In this document: piece by piece, positions 14,142 to 24,655 of the stretch
Position numbering within the stretch: the first letter of the stretch is position 1
How the letters are laid out: the number at the start of each line of letters is the position of its first letter
Assembly (NCBI GenBank): GCA_009731375.1
Contig: BJOX01000245.1
Span: 348,148-384,708 of the forward strand
Reading direction: 5' to 3'
From: Paulinella micropora
Lineage: Eukaryota > Cercozoa > Imbricatea > Euglyphida
DNA: 36,561 nt
Notes under the pieces: generated by a model
The model's input: the letters and a program-made list of their open reading frames with translations, nothing else
Told to the model about the DNA's origin: nothing
Database searches by the model: none
Position numbers and translations under genes: made by a program

Positions 14142-14655
14142 TGTTAAGATCAGAAAGATATTATTTATTGTAAGCCGGTGTCTATATTCAACTCAATCCA
14201 AGCACTCTGAGAATAACGTAATCTTCCTCCTCTGCAAACGAGAGGAACTTGAACCAGTATGGTGGGAAAATGTAGTTAGCCACTCTACACAAAATTACGA
14301 ATTGGGAGCCACTACGCTGGAATATGAGGAGTTTTCTACATCCGCTTGATGATGCTATCGTGTGACTTTCAAATTTTTTTTCTCTTGTTGATTAGTTAGT
14401 TTCTTTTCACTCTTTACCTAGTATTCTTCCTCTCCTGTGTCACTTACCATTTATTAATATTTCATATGTTTTTCATTGGGATTTTTCTCTTCCCTTACAG
14501 ATATCATTATTATTTTTATTATTATAATCTACTCCATGTGTATTCTTTATTAATTGTTTATATCTTTTCTCTCTCAATATATTATCTCGCCATCCTGTTA
14601 CTGCGTTCTAGTTCATCTTTTCAAGATCATCTCTACACTTTCAAGAACTTTCAAG
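14142..14655 (+). repeat. PLE-associated terminal segments Y and U, first copies
   Basis: 14142-14272 (segment Y) matches 35997-36140 in the same orientation. 14270-14655 (segment U) matches 34668-35035, which lies directly downstream of the plus-strand RT. U contains AATTACGAATTGGGAGCC and TTCATTGGGATTTTTCTC. This suggests a remnant 3' untranslated/terminal region of a plus-strand element, without its RT. Confidence 0.8.
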
Positions 14656-15476
14656 AACAGTTATTTAATAACAGTAGTTTACCAGGCCACGACTGACTGT
14701 GCTCGCCCCTTTGCAATGTGCTAAGTAGGTTTGAGGTGTGTAAGGTCTCCAGGAGAGGAAGAGTAAGAGGCATAATTTGAATAAAGCCCATGATGTGTGT
14801 AAGGTCTCCAGTGCAACGACGGTTTTGAGTGGGAAGTATGTGGTAAGGAATTTGTTTATTAAAATTATGTTATGTGATATTGCTGTTGACATTCAAGACA
14901 ACAAAAAAAATTGATTTTTCTGTTTTGGTTGGAATTTCAGTTTTGGTTGGAATTTTGATTTTGGGTGAAAATTTGAATTTTTCAAATTAACTGCTATATT
15001 CGTCCGCAAAATATCGTAAATTTTCGCGAAATGTTACCGTTAAATTTGAAAATTTGAATTTTTGTCACAAAAATGAAAAACTGTCACAAAAATGAAAATC
15101 TGACACAAAAATGAAAAACTAATTTTTGTTGTTGTCTTGAATGTCAACAGCAATAACTGATGTAGGTTGGGTGAAGTGGAAGGATGGATAGAACCGGATC
15201 AGTGAAAAACGTTTGCGTGTGATATGGGCGAAAAAGGAAAATACTAGAGTAAAGGTCAGTTTTTTCCAATACACCCACGGCGGGAAAATACAGATAAAAA
15301 ATTGAAATAAGTTAGAAAAGCTTACGAAATATTATAGTAAAGTAAAGTAATAGTTGTCCATTGACATTGCAGTTGCTGCTGGTAAATTAATATAGTGCCA
15401 CATAAATTGTATTGTATCGTATTTGGCCTAATTTATTAGTTCCTCAGTGAGTTAAATACTTCACAGGTTTGTTAGA
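14655..15476. repeat. Segment W copy 1 (terminal direct repeat of the minus-strand PLE)
   Basis: This copy matches 30975-31487 and, more distantly, 35265-35755, all in the same orientation. It starts near TTTCAAGAACAG and ends near CAGGTTTGTTAG. Without the 274-bp MITE inside it, W is about 540 bp. Together with copy 2 it flanks the minus-strand PLE, as the pseudo-LTRs of PLEs do. The minus strand carries a short open frame with the shared ending STVSRGLVN. Confidence 0.82.
14880..15153. mobile_element. 274-bp MITE with TA target duplication (mariner type)
   Basis: The termini TTGCTGTTGACATTCAAGAC at 14880 and its reverse complement ending at 15153 form TIRs of about 33 bp with few mismatches. 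It is flanked by TA on both sides (14878-14879 and 15154-15155). Comparison with the uninterrupted W copy at about 31175 shows one TA at the same point, which confirms insertion. The interior is AT-rich with three tandem copies of TGTCACAAAAATGAAAAAC-like sequence (about 15064-15119). It has no coding capacity, consistent with a non-autonomous Tc1/mariner derivative. Confidence 0.9.
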
Positions 15477-15667
15477 TCGGGAGCCTGAAGGGTGGGAGAG
15501 GGAGAGGTAAAGTTGAATATGGCAAGATATGGTAGTTTCCATAAGTTATGTTATTAGAAGTTATGTGGAGATAAGCAATGTTGAGTATCGGTTTCGACTG
15601 TAGGGCTACCACGAATCAGTGGCCTGTGGGAAGGATGTCCGTAGAGTCCGCCACTGCTCGGCATATG

Positions 15668-15834
15668 TCAACTTAATTGTCGCAGATCCATCGGTAGGTG
15701 GGCAGCAAGGCGACTCCATTCCTTAGGGCGGAGGAAATATACGCGGTCAAGGGCAGCTTTCCAGATAGAGCACGAATAGGGTACTTCGACCATGAGTTGC
15801 AGCGTTGCAGAGAGTAGGAGATCTTCGGAGTTAG
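15668..15834 (-). pseudogene. C-terminal end of PLE reverse transcriptase, cut off by a TRIM insertion
   Basis: The frame reads TNSEDLLLSATLQLMVEV followed by a region ending in RLAAHLPMDLRQLS. It aligns without gaps to the last part of the plus-strand RT copy (residues around ESLSRLFVEIRYP and FEMALSRVV). The first part of the same RT resumes at 16424 on the other side of the TRIM insertion. No catalytic residues lie here; this is the thumb or C-terminal extension. The stop is at 15668. Confidence 0.8.
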
Positions 15835-15838
15835 TTTG

Positions 15839-16419
15839 TGTTACCGAGACCGAATATTTAATAATATAATAACTTTCTAACGACTTGTAGAATGAGGAAT
15901 ACCTAACGTAGAAGGGACTCCGTACTCTCCAAGCCAAGAATAACCGAACAGACCGGAACATCGGGTAATGCCATTATATACCGGGTGGGCCGGCATAATC
16001 CCCTCTCCCTCGAGTGGGCCCTCGTCAGGGTGCGCGAGAAGTCAAGTTACGATCAGCCGATCCAAACCGGGATAAAATGAAAAAAATTATCACGAGTGAC
16101 GGTCAATGACTGGACCCCATGTCCTCGGATAAAATTGCACCCCCGTGTTGACCTAAATTCGCTCATCGTCCCTCCCACCTACTGTGGGACTATACCGTAG
16201 CCCCGGATAAATATTAATAATTTCATTTCCTACCCCGTTAGCGACTCCAATGTTACCGAGACCGAATATTTAATCATATAATAACTGTATAACGACCTGT
16301 AGAATGAGGAATACCTAACGTAGAAGGGACTCCGTACTCTCCAAGCCAAGAATAACCGAACAGACCGGAACATCGGGTAATGCCATTATATTTGGCATGC
16401 AAAGTTGTCGGCCGGCATA
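15839..16419 (-). mobile_element. TRIM-like miniature LTR retrotransposon inserted in the RT
   Basis: Direct repeats at 15839-15978 and 16251-16390 are almost identical over 140 bp and can be extended to a shared GGCCGGCATA (ending 15997 and 16419). The minus orientation fits LTR rules: each repeat ends GGTAACA, the internal start TTGGAGTCGCTAACGGGG could be a tRNA primer-binding site, and a GAGGGAGAGGGGAT purine tract precedes the downstream LTR. Target bases TTTG lie on both sides (15835-15838 and 16420-16423). The internal region is about 250-270 bp with no coding. Aligning the RT on either side against the plus-strand copy joins seamlessly at the TTTG. Confidence 0.85.
15972..15984 (-). 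promoter_or_regulatory. Candidate TATA box in the TRIM LTR
   Basis: The minus strand reads GGTATATAATGG, a good TATA box in the upstream part of the LTR as expected for an LTR U3 region. The other LTR has CAAATATAATGG at the same place. No transcription start can be fixed from sequence. Confidence 0.45.
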
Positions 16420-16423
16420 TTTG

Positions 16424-17670
16424 ACATGCAAAGTTGGCAAGCATTCCAACGAGGGTTGCATGAAGTATATATGGGGGAGTATGGTGGGAGACGCGGACCG
16501 GGTACAGGTTGTCGATTGTGGGTCATCATGTTCTGCCAATTCTTGAAGAGGGGTCTGATGCTGTAGCTCATATCTGGGTCTTTGTATAGCTTCATGGACG
16601 TCCCGCAAAATCAACTATGAAGGCAGCATCCGTTGGTTCGAGCACATCTTCTTTCAGTTCCAGGCCACCAGTGTAAGCATGGGGTTGCGATGGTGATTCT
16701 GTAGTTGTGTCAGAGGCTCGTGTGGCTTGTAGTAGTTTTTGGGCTTCCTGCATCTCACGTTCGTCATCCCAGTTTGCAAGTATGAGTAGTAGGAGATCGT
16801 CTATTTGTCGGATGCCATAGATTTGCTTCGAGAACGTTGGCTTGAGTAGTGTGCGGATAAAGACAACTTCATCGCAAGCGCAAGCGGTGACGACAGGTAT
16901 CCTCCAATTGGGCATCCATCTTTTTGCACGAATACAGCATCTCCAAGGGTAAAGTGAGAGTGTGCAAAGTCAAGCGACACGATGTCGATTATGTCGGCGA
17001 ACGTGAAGGCGATGTAGTCTTGTGGGGCATATTTACGGTTCCATCCGATGTCGTATTTGCCATTTTGCATAAAAGTCTTGGATATGTACACCACAGATTT
17101 TCCAATTTCTAGATCTGGGGGGTTGGAAGGTAATTTGGGCAAGAGCAAAGCGTAATGATTGCATCGTACTTGATTGAGCCAGCCAGGTGAACATTTGTTT
17201 GACGTCAAATAGAAAGACTTTGATTGTGCGTTTTGTGTTAGTGATAGCGTTTGCATCGGAGAATGTACGTATACGGTAGGCGTGGTCGAGGTGAGATCGG
17301 ATGTTATCAAGTCTGTTTAAGTTGAAGGTTCGCACACGAGATATTTCTGTTGTGAGGAAGCTGAGTATCTTTCCCACCCTCCCTCCGTAAGATGGAGCGC
17401 CATGGGGATCGGGCTTGATTACAGATTAGTCTGGTTTTGTTAGCAGGATCCTTATTCTTCGGTACAAGAGTTGTAGAGTGAATCGCCTCTTTACGGATAC
17501 GAAGAGATCCAAAGCGTTGGAGGTTGTGGAGTTCAAAGTCGGTGCGATAAGCATGCAGGAGTTCAGACCGATAGATGTTGCCAGATAAAAACGAGGGCCT
17601 TGATCACCTCTTTTTTGTATGCGTTCCCATGTGAGGACAGGGCATTCCACCCATAGTTGGTTGTTATTTT
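16424..17670 (-). pseudogene. PLE reverse transcriptase core, frameshifted
   Basis: In reading order: the N-terminal RT region containing LWVECPVLTWERIQK (about 17,650), motif A FDVKQMFTWL (about 17,210), a fingers/palm region with GDAVFVQKDGCPIGGYLSS (about 16,930), motif C GIRQIDDLLLL (about 16,800) and AYTGGLELKEDVLE. It then runs to HFKNW-like and TLVGMLANF before the TRIM. The catalytic Asp of motif A and the Asp pair of motif C are present. The chain is split over at least four frames (for example near 17,390, 17,130, 16,890 and 16,600), so it is not translatable as it stands. It polymerises cDNA from RNA in the living family. Confidence 0.82.
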
Positions 17671-18953
17671 GTCTAAGGCTTGAACTACCATCCGAGAAAG
17701 GCATTTCCTTGCTAGCATGACATCCCGAGAAAGGGGGTGGTTGCGGGCATGTTACACTTAGAGTTGTGTAGGTGTCAAGGAGGCGGCCAAGCTGGTATTT
17801 GTTGCGGTGAGGTATTTGCTGGGCCATGGCATATAGGAAGCTGATCCATGCTTTGCAGTCCAGTTCATCCGAGGGCTGTGCGTTGTTTTTATCGTCAGAC
17901 TTGGGTTCCTTGCGTTCAAAATCAATCGTGGGGAGATGTAAAGCTATCTGGATCCGCTTAACAAAGGCAATGGTGGAGCTTAGAAGTGACTTGAGAATAA
18001 AACCCGGTGTGGGGTGCGGTATGGTAGCGGCACTAGTACACTTTCCAACTCGGCCCAAGGATCCCTCCAGTGATGCCAATCGGAAGGCGGCATGTGGTGA
18101 TAGGATGCTCTTGTTCCAGGCTTTACAGGTGCAGACAGTTCTCTTTATGGTATGCGGTTGGAGTTTGAGGTTTGCAAGATGCCGTGGTGCATTAATGAGT
18201 CTCGATGCAATGGAGGCCGGTCTTTTGTAGCTAACTTTGCACAGAGAGATTAGGTTTTGCGGACGTTCGTATCGGCGATGAAAATGCGTAAGATTCGTTC
18301 TTGTAGGGTTCGCAGATATCTCCTGCTTATGCACATGCGGTCATTCGACTCCATCGTGTAGGTTTTGTTGGACAGGATGAGAGGGTGCTTCTTTCTCAAA
18401 TGATGGGAGAGAACAGGCATAGAGTTTGGTGCGGTGATTCTCGATACTCTTTGCTTGCTGCCATACTCGCATGGCTTGGAAGGCAGTAGCTCTCCTTAAG
18501 TGTTTAACCCAGCGGTGGGGATGGTATGCTTTAAGTTCTACGTGCAATTCTTGAGTTAGTTCAAGGATAGCTCCGGAGTTTGATAGACGTAATACTAGTA
18601 GGCATTGGGCTCCAGGTTTCATCAGGTAGCATCGGGCAGCTGTTGAGCGTAACATTACGTATGGTTGAAGGGGAGCTACTTGGGAACCTTCGGAGATCTT
18701 TGTAGTGCCATAAAAGCGTGCTATGTAGTCCCAGTCTTGTAGTCCCTGTCCGTTTCCATGTTTCCGAAGCTTGAAGATAGTGCCAGGTTCCAGGTCATCG
18801 CAGATTGCAGAGATTGAGTGGCGTACTAGTAGAGGGCCTTCTGTTGGAATGGCTTCCCAGTATGTCAGGTTGTTCGTATGTCGCTGGGCATTTGTGAGGC
18901 TTCTGAATTGCATGCTGCATGGGTGCGGATGGCATTGGCGAGAAGTGCATACT
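17671..18953 (-). pseudogene. PLE region between endonuclease and RT, with CxC motif
   Basis: Two adjoining minus-strand frames (ending 18341 and running on to 17426) link GIY-YIG to RT. They show no catalytic motif I know. Visible features are a DWDYIARFYGTT stretch, a basic helix-rich part (HPHRWVKHLRRATAFQAMRV) and VCTCKAWNKSILSPH, a CxC element resembling the cysteine motif seen before the RT core in related PLEs. An in-frame stop at 18341 and the gap to the next frame show decay. Confidence 0.6.
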
Positions 18954-19727
18954 TCATGTGGAAAGGTAGAGCGGTGTCGGGCAAAGGCTTTCGGGTTGTC
19001 CTTCAGTTCGAAAGGTAGCTGAGGGGTAGGCCTTACGTCGCATGTTGAGGGTCGGTTTGAGCCAATTGATGAATTTTGCTTCCATGCATCGTCGATTGGC
19101 TCGGGCTGAGTCCTGTTCCATCTTTGTTGCTGAAGTTGGGAGTGGTCCCATAAGAAGAAGGGGTATAGATATAAACCGATGCATGCCGAGTTTGCAGCCT
19201 TGGGTAAGAAGGCGGGTTTGTCCGGGTTGGTGGTGTTGCGACCCATTGAAGCATCGCATTCCTCTGAGTTCAGATTTCATACGTTTTTCCCATTGGAAAG
19301 GTTCCCCAATGTAGCTTTGTAAAGTTCCTGGTGCCACGATTGCGTAGATGACTTGCATGCGTCCAGGGTTTGGAATATCAAAAGGAAGGTCAGCTCTGTT
19401 TTGTCGTTGCAATAGGCAAAGCATCGGCTTGAAGCGGCGAAGGGCAGGGTCAGTTTTGTTGAAGGCGAGGGCTGCAATTAATAGATAGTAGATTGTTTTC
19501 ACGAGGGGTGTATATGCTGACCATCGAATCTTCTTGGCTTGGGAGAGGGCCAGTCTTGTATTCAGAAGTTGGGTATTAAGTAGGCGGAACAATCTCCGGG
19601 CAATGTTGAAGTTAGCTGATATTGTCATGGAGTGTCGCTGGATGTCACTGGGGATCCAATTTGATAGTTTGACTAGGTTTCGTACCCTGTTTTGGAACTT
19701 GCGTAGAGTACGTTTTGACATTTCCAT
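18954..19727 (-). pseudogene. GIY-YIG endonuclease domain of the PLE
   Basis: Residues about 122-230 of this frame match the GIY-YIG fold. VIYAIVAPGTLQSYIGE supplies the GIY and YIG strands, WEKRMKSE the basic helix, MHRFISIPLLL a core strand, and RCMEAKFINWLKPTLN the helix with the metal-binding Glu and the typical L-x-P-x-LN ending. The preceding 120 residues are helical and basic (RTLRKFQNRVRNLVKL) and may bind nucleic acid. In PLEs this enzyme nicks target DNA to prime reverse transcription. Its place upstream of the RT marks the N-terminal-EN class. The first residue of the shown frame is probably not the native start. Confidence 0.8.
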
Positions 19728-19733
19728 ATGTCC

Positions 19734-20790
19734 CTATGCCGTCTTCTTGGCAGACTTCTCCTTCTTGGCTAGTTGCTTCTTCAAGGGTCGTGTGCCAACT
19801 GGAGAGAGTGCAAACTTCGCCGGGGTCGAGTCCTTAGGGCTGGGTTTCGAGAGCACGGGTTGCTCCGCTGCTTGCTTTTCCTCCTGGTTGTGCTCTTCTT
19901 CGTCGTCTTTTCTTCCGGTAACAGGGGAAGCATTGGCAAGTTTGCTTGCATCGTTGAGTGCTGCAGGTTCCGGTTCGTTGCTTTCCATCCCTGGTGAGGG
20001 GCTCTTGCTGGGTGTCTTTGCCGGGGTGACAGGGCTGCTTAGTGGTTGAGGGTTTTCCAGGGCATCCTTGGTATTCGTCGGGAGGGCAGGGTCCTTAGGC
20101 AGGTCCGCAGCTCCAATGTGTTAGTTGATAAACTGCTGCTGCTGCTGCTGCTGGTGGCTGCGGTGGCCGTGGTCGCGCAAGGGGGCAAGGCACATTTATC
20201 AACTCTCACTGCAGACGAGACAAGCGTTGCAGTAGGTCCTTCGGGATTAGGGTTGGGGGCAGCATTAACTCCGGGACTATCGCCTTCTGCAGTGGGTAGT
20301 TGTGTCTTTGCCATTGCTGCTTGGTTTAAGGATAGAAGGCTTGAGAACGCAGGGAAGTTGTTTAGAATGGTAAATAGTGTCTGCTGTTGGTTTACGTTGA
20401 GTTGAAGTCCCGTCAGTATTGGGGGAGGCAGAGATGACGATGAGGATGACGAAGGTAGGGTAGGCAGGTTGGTATGGGTCAGGGGTGTCTGCGTCGCATC
20501 TACTTGACGACGAGCTATAGTGCAGGGCATAGATAAGTTAGAGATGTCGATCGGATTAGGTAATGACCTCGCTTGGATCCGAGCTTGTCGACGTGAGAGA
20601 CGGAGGTGAGGGGGCCGCGGGTGAACTCCTAAGGCACGAAAATAGTACAACATTATTTCCTCGTTCTTGTGGGTCGTCATCCTCAGGAGGATCACTAGAG
20701 GTATAGTAGGCTGATATTTTAGTTAGAGGTAAAGGTTTTGAGGTGAAGAGTAGGGAGTGGGCATATCGCGGAGTAGTAGCAACAAACTCG
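19734..20790 (-). pseudogene. Ser/Pro/Glu-rich linker of the PLE polyprotein, 3' of the DNA transposon insertion
   Basis: Low-complexity reading: first FVATTPRYAHSLLF next to the transposon boundary, then a Pro/Ser-rich part with a CTG/CAG-type poly-Ser run (plus-strand CTGCTG at about 20,131-20,153). After it comes an acidic/basic tail (KKQLAKKEKSAKKTA) ending in a stop at 19734. Frame changes near 20,690 and 20,039 break it. The frame to the left of the transposon continues the frame to its right when a single TTAT is kept, which shows the insertion hit coding sequence. Confidence 0.6.
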
Positions 20791-20794
20791 TTAT

Positions 20795-21183
20795 AAACAA
20801 AGAAAACGGCTAACTAGGGGGGTCACTTTTTCCGAAAAATTTCAAGACATTATGTCAATTTCTCCCAAACTAACAGGAGCTTATTTATATTGCTTCCACT
20901 GTTTGTAGAAAGCATAGGAATGATAATAAAAAGTGTTTTTATTAATGTTAAATCACTTTAACTTAAAAAAAAGACTGATTTTTAACCGATCCGAAACCAC
21001 GTTTTACGACGATTTTTCTATGTTTATTTGGTGTCGGCAATCAGAATATAACAGCGTGCCGTTGCGATAACAAAGGAAACCAGCTTTACTTATCATTATA
21101 GCATTATTTTACTTTATTTTCCTCACTTCTACTCACAAATTAGCTTGCGGACTTAGTTTTTTTTAGGTAGGGGGACGTGTCGG
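20795..21183 (+). repeat. Left terminal inverted repeat
   Basis: It pairs with 28881-29270 at over about 95% by eye. Landmarks are GGCTAACTAGGGGGGTCAC near the tip, CTAACAGGAGCTTATTTATA, and GCGGACTTAGTTTTTTTTAG near the inner end. The high identity of the arms relative to the decayed host PLE indicates a recent insertion. The arm contains a minus-strand AATAAA (21113-21118) downstream of the minus gene. Confidence 0.93.
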
Positions 21184-21454
21184 GAGGGGAAGGATAGAGG
21201 AGGAGTGGAACGGAGAGAAGCATGCAACGAAGATGCAATTGATTTGCACACATATCGTTTTAAGCAAATATTAACTAATTATTATAATATTACAGAAGCT
21301 TAGTTGGATTTGAAATTGATCTGAATGATAGGTGCTCACGTGCACACGCAGGCATCAAAAAGATCAAAGTGTATCTCCAAGTGCCTACAAAAAAAAAACA
21401 AGCTGATTGCATGTACGAGCGAGGATAGCCTACCTTTGCATGCATACACATGTA

Positions 21455-22328
21455 TTATTTGTGATTCAATGCCATTGATGCTAGAGCAAACTCAAACCAA
21501 GGTGATGAGTTAGTGTGGGTGCTGGGCGTGACGTTAACGTTCCGGGGAGGTGTGGTGTTTACACAAGAATCACGAGCTTGCAATATAGCAAGAAGTTTTG
21601 CAATATCGCTAGTCTCGTTATTCTGTTTGTTTTTGTTAGTTTTTCTGCTCTTTGGCTGCTCTTGCTCTTCTTCAGTATCTTCTTCGTCTGCCTCATCGTT
21701 TACTTCAGTCTTACCTCTTTTCTTCCTGTTCTGTTTATTCTTCTCTTTTTCCTTGGCAAGCCTCTCCTTCTCCTCTTTTTCCTTGGCAAGCCTCTCCTTC
21801 TCCTTCTCCTTCTCCTTCTCTCTTTCCTCCTTCTCCTTCTCCTTCTCTCTTTCCTTCTTCTCCTTCTCCCTTTCATTCCTCTCCTTCTCCCTTTCCTTCC
21901 TCTCCTTCTCCCTTTCCTTCTCTCTTTCCTTCCTTTCCTCTTCCTTAGCCTTGGCCATGTCTGCCAACAGCTTCTTGCTGTGAGCCTCCAGCATGGTGTT
22001 AAGGATTGATCTGACTCCTTCCTCTGACACGCCACCAGCTGCAGTCTCCTAAGCATCATTGTATATGTGTTGATTTTTGCACACACACACAAACAAACGA
22101 TTTTGATACCTTTTTGTTTCCGCCAGTCTTCGTGACCTTTCCCCCTACAGAGAAATCTGACGTTTGCTTGATGACAAGGAAGACGAGAATGAGGAAGAAG
22201 ATGAAAAGAAGACAAAGAAAGAAAAAGAAATACCTTTTGGAGACTTCTTGCTTGATTTAGGCTCCGGCTGAATCTCTTCCTCCTGAAGTTCTCCGACGAT
22301 CTCATTCTCCGCCAAACTTCCTGTTCAC

Positions 22329-22364
<36 letters not shown>

Positions 22365-24503
22365 GCAAAGTTGTGATATATATGTATGTCTACAATGCTG
22401 TCATGACATAACGCTTAAATGTAAAGCAAACATACCATGCTTCAATTTCTTTACTCGTGACGAAGACCGAGGTTCCCCCAGGTGAGTGAGCTCCCTCTTG
22501 CGCTGCAGAGCAAAGGCAACATAATTAAGAATGCAAAAAATAAAGCAACGTGCAAAGCAAAGGCAACATAATTTTACCCGGTTCGCTTCCTGGATCAGCA
22601 AAATCTCCTTCTTTCTCCACTTGCGCAAAATCTCGGGATTGGTCGGGTTCCCGACAAGGGGCAAGAGCATGGGTTTGACTTGGTTTTTAAAGTTCAATGG
22701 AGACGGAGGCAAAAGACAGGAATGCTTCAGGTTGAACCAATAAAAATTCAACAACTGAAACTCCTGCTTCTTATCACCCGTGCTATCCGGATCCAAGTCG
22801 CGAAGCGCCAGGATGGAGCGATGAGAACCTCAAACAAAGTACACGAATCTGAGTGTACTATAATCAGAATATACATATTATTTCAAATATTAATAATATT
22901 ATGAGGGCATTTCAACCCCCCCCCCCCCGGAACCCGTCTCCGGAACCCGTCCCGGAATCCGTCTTCGGAACCTAGTGCATGTGAGAAAAATATACCTCGG
23001 TTTATCTCATACTTGTTCTTGCTGCGCCAATCATCAGGAAAAGTGATTGCCAGCCTATTAGCAAAAGAAAGAAAATGCAGGCAGAAGCAATCATGAATTT
23101 ACCCAGGAGCGTTTTGGGAAACTTCCCCCTCCGAAGTCTCCACTTGCGTGACCTCGTCCAACTTGAAATTGTTGTAGCGGGTGAGATACACCCCGATCAC
23201 CGCCGCGGTCTCCCGCAGCTTGCCGTCATCGGTGTAATGCTTCATCAGCAAACTAAAAAGTATTCAACATCAGCCTGGCTACTTCCCCCTCCCCACCCCC
23301 GCTACCGACAACATAAGTCGCGACGCAGCCACAAAAACAACAGCAACCAGCCAAAAGTAGGGGGGATAGCGATAGAAACTCATGAAAAACAAAAATAAAA
23401 CAAAAGGAAAAAAAACAGCGGCAAAAACACTCATACCGGAAGCGACGCGAGCCCCCCCCCGCTGACAGCAATGTTATTATGTCGCGACACAGCCACAAAA
23501 ACAATGGGTTTCTTACCAATCCTGCCAGGTTTTGCCTGACACGAATTTGAAGAAGCCCGGAGCATGAAAGATCCTCACCTTGCCAGGTGGGACTTTGGTA
23601 TTCTTCTCCTCCTCGTCCCCATCCTCGGATGCCGCCAGCGCCTCCTCCTCCTCCTCGGATGCCGCCTGCGCCTCCTCCTCCTCCAGACTCAGGGGGGACG
23701 AGGGCTGCTCCTCCTCCTCCTCCTCCTCCTTCGTCCCCTTCCCCTTCCGCTTCCCCTACTTTGCCTTCTTCTCCTCTTTCCCCTTTTTTTTCCCCTTCTC
23801 CCCCCCTTGTCTAAGACTTCCTCTTCTTCTCCTTTGTCCCCTTCGTCCTCATCTTTTTCCTTCTTCGTCCCCTTTCCCTTCCCCTTCCCCTTCTTCTCCT
23901 CTTCCTCCTCATCATCATCCTCTTTGTTCTTTGCTTCCTCTTTCTTCTTCTTCTTTGCCTCCTTCTCTGTCTTCTTCTTTGCCTCCTCCTCTTTCTTCTT
24001 CTTTGCCTCCTCCTCTTTCTTCTTCTTTGCCTCCTCTTTCTTCTTCTTTGCCTCCTCCTCTTTCTTCTTCTTTGCCTCCTCTTTCTTCTTCTCTGCCTCC
24101 TTCTCTTTCTTCTTCTTTGCCTCCTCCTCTTTCTTCTTTTGCTCCTCCTTCTTCTTTTTTTCCTCTTTCTCTTTCTTCTCCTTTGCCTCCTCCTCTTTCT
24201 TCTTTTTTGCCTCCTCCTCTTTGTTCTTCTCCCCCTTCCTCTTCTCCCCCTTCTTCGTCTCCTCTTCCTCATTCACTTCTTCCTCTCGGTCGCTCTCTTT
24301 CGCCTCCTTTTTTTTCTTTCTTTTTGGCGACTCTGTCTCATCATGCAAAAAAATCGTGGCTTTTCTTTCCCTTTTCTTCGTTGCTACCTCCTTCCCTAAC
24401 CCATCGTCCCAAGGTTGAGCGGAAATCTTGTTCAAGATTCCCTGCTTGGACCAAGAATAAGAGAAACCGGGCACCAATGAGTCCAGGTCCCCTTTGCCAA
24501 GGT
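21455..24503 (-). CDS. Lys/Glu-rich coiled-coil protein of the transposon (multi-exon, unknown function)
   Basis: Exons on the minus strand: about 24503-23517 (5' end lost in the gap), 23252-23103, 23054-22996, 22828-22578, 22502-22436, 22320-22234 and 22038-21455. The junctions have GT/AG ends and consistent phase from exon 2 to the stop. Exon 1 encodes a long (K/E)-rich coil after GFSYSWSKQGILNKI. It then needs one frame change among G/A homopolymers (about 23,740-23,815) to reach VRIFHAPGFFKFVSGKTWQD. Exons 2-4 give a folded-looking region (TAAVIGVYLTRYNNFKLDEV; FYWFNLKHSCLLPPSPLNF; NPEILRKWRKKEILLIQEAN). Exon 7 has a second charged coil (REKEREKERKEREKER-type) and an Asn-rich tail ending MALNHK. 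No known domain is recognised. As the divergent partner of the transposase-like gene it could be a DNA-binding or accessory transposition protein; this is inference. Confidence 0.65.
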
Positions 24504-24542
24504 NNNNNNNNNNNNNNNNNNNNNNNNNNNNNNNNNNNNNNN
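24504..24542. other. Assembly gap (N run)
   Basis: Undetermined bases between the two divergent transposon genes. The shared promoter region and the first codons of one or both genes are probably lost here. The placeholder length says nothing of the true gap size. Confidence 0.98.
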
Positions 24543-24655
24543 AGGCCGCTTCAAGGCGTGCAAAAATACCTGTGTGGTCTCAGAAGACAGATGGAGGTAA
24601 TGTGTATTTTATTGTGCCTGAAAATGAATATCCTTTCCCTTTGAGGTCTCTTTCT

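Noticed and set aside
14137-14696. Two small plus-strand frames (70 and 76 aa)
   Set aside because: They lie in repeated segments Y and U, are not preserved in the second copies and lack recognisable features.
15839-16390. Simple tandem duplication of PLE sequence instead of a TRIM
   Set aside because: The homologous RT in the plus-strand copy has nothing corresponding to this sequence, the RT halves join at TTTG, and primer-site and purine-tract features are in the right places.
21513-22009. Plus-strand Ser/Phe/Leu-rich open frames opposite the minus gene, and similar ones at 23564-24418
   Set aside because: They are antisense shadows of the Lys/Glu coil codons (GAG/AAG read as CTC/CTT); the minus frames have splice sites and continuity.
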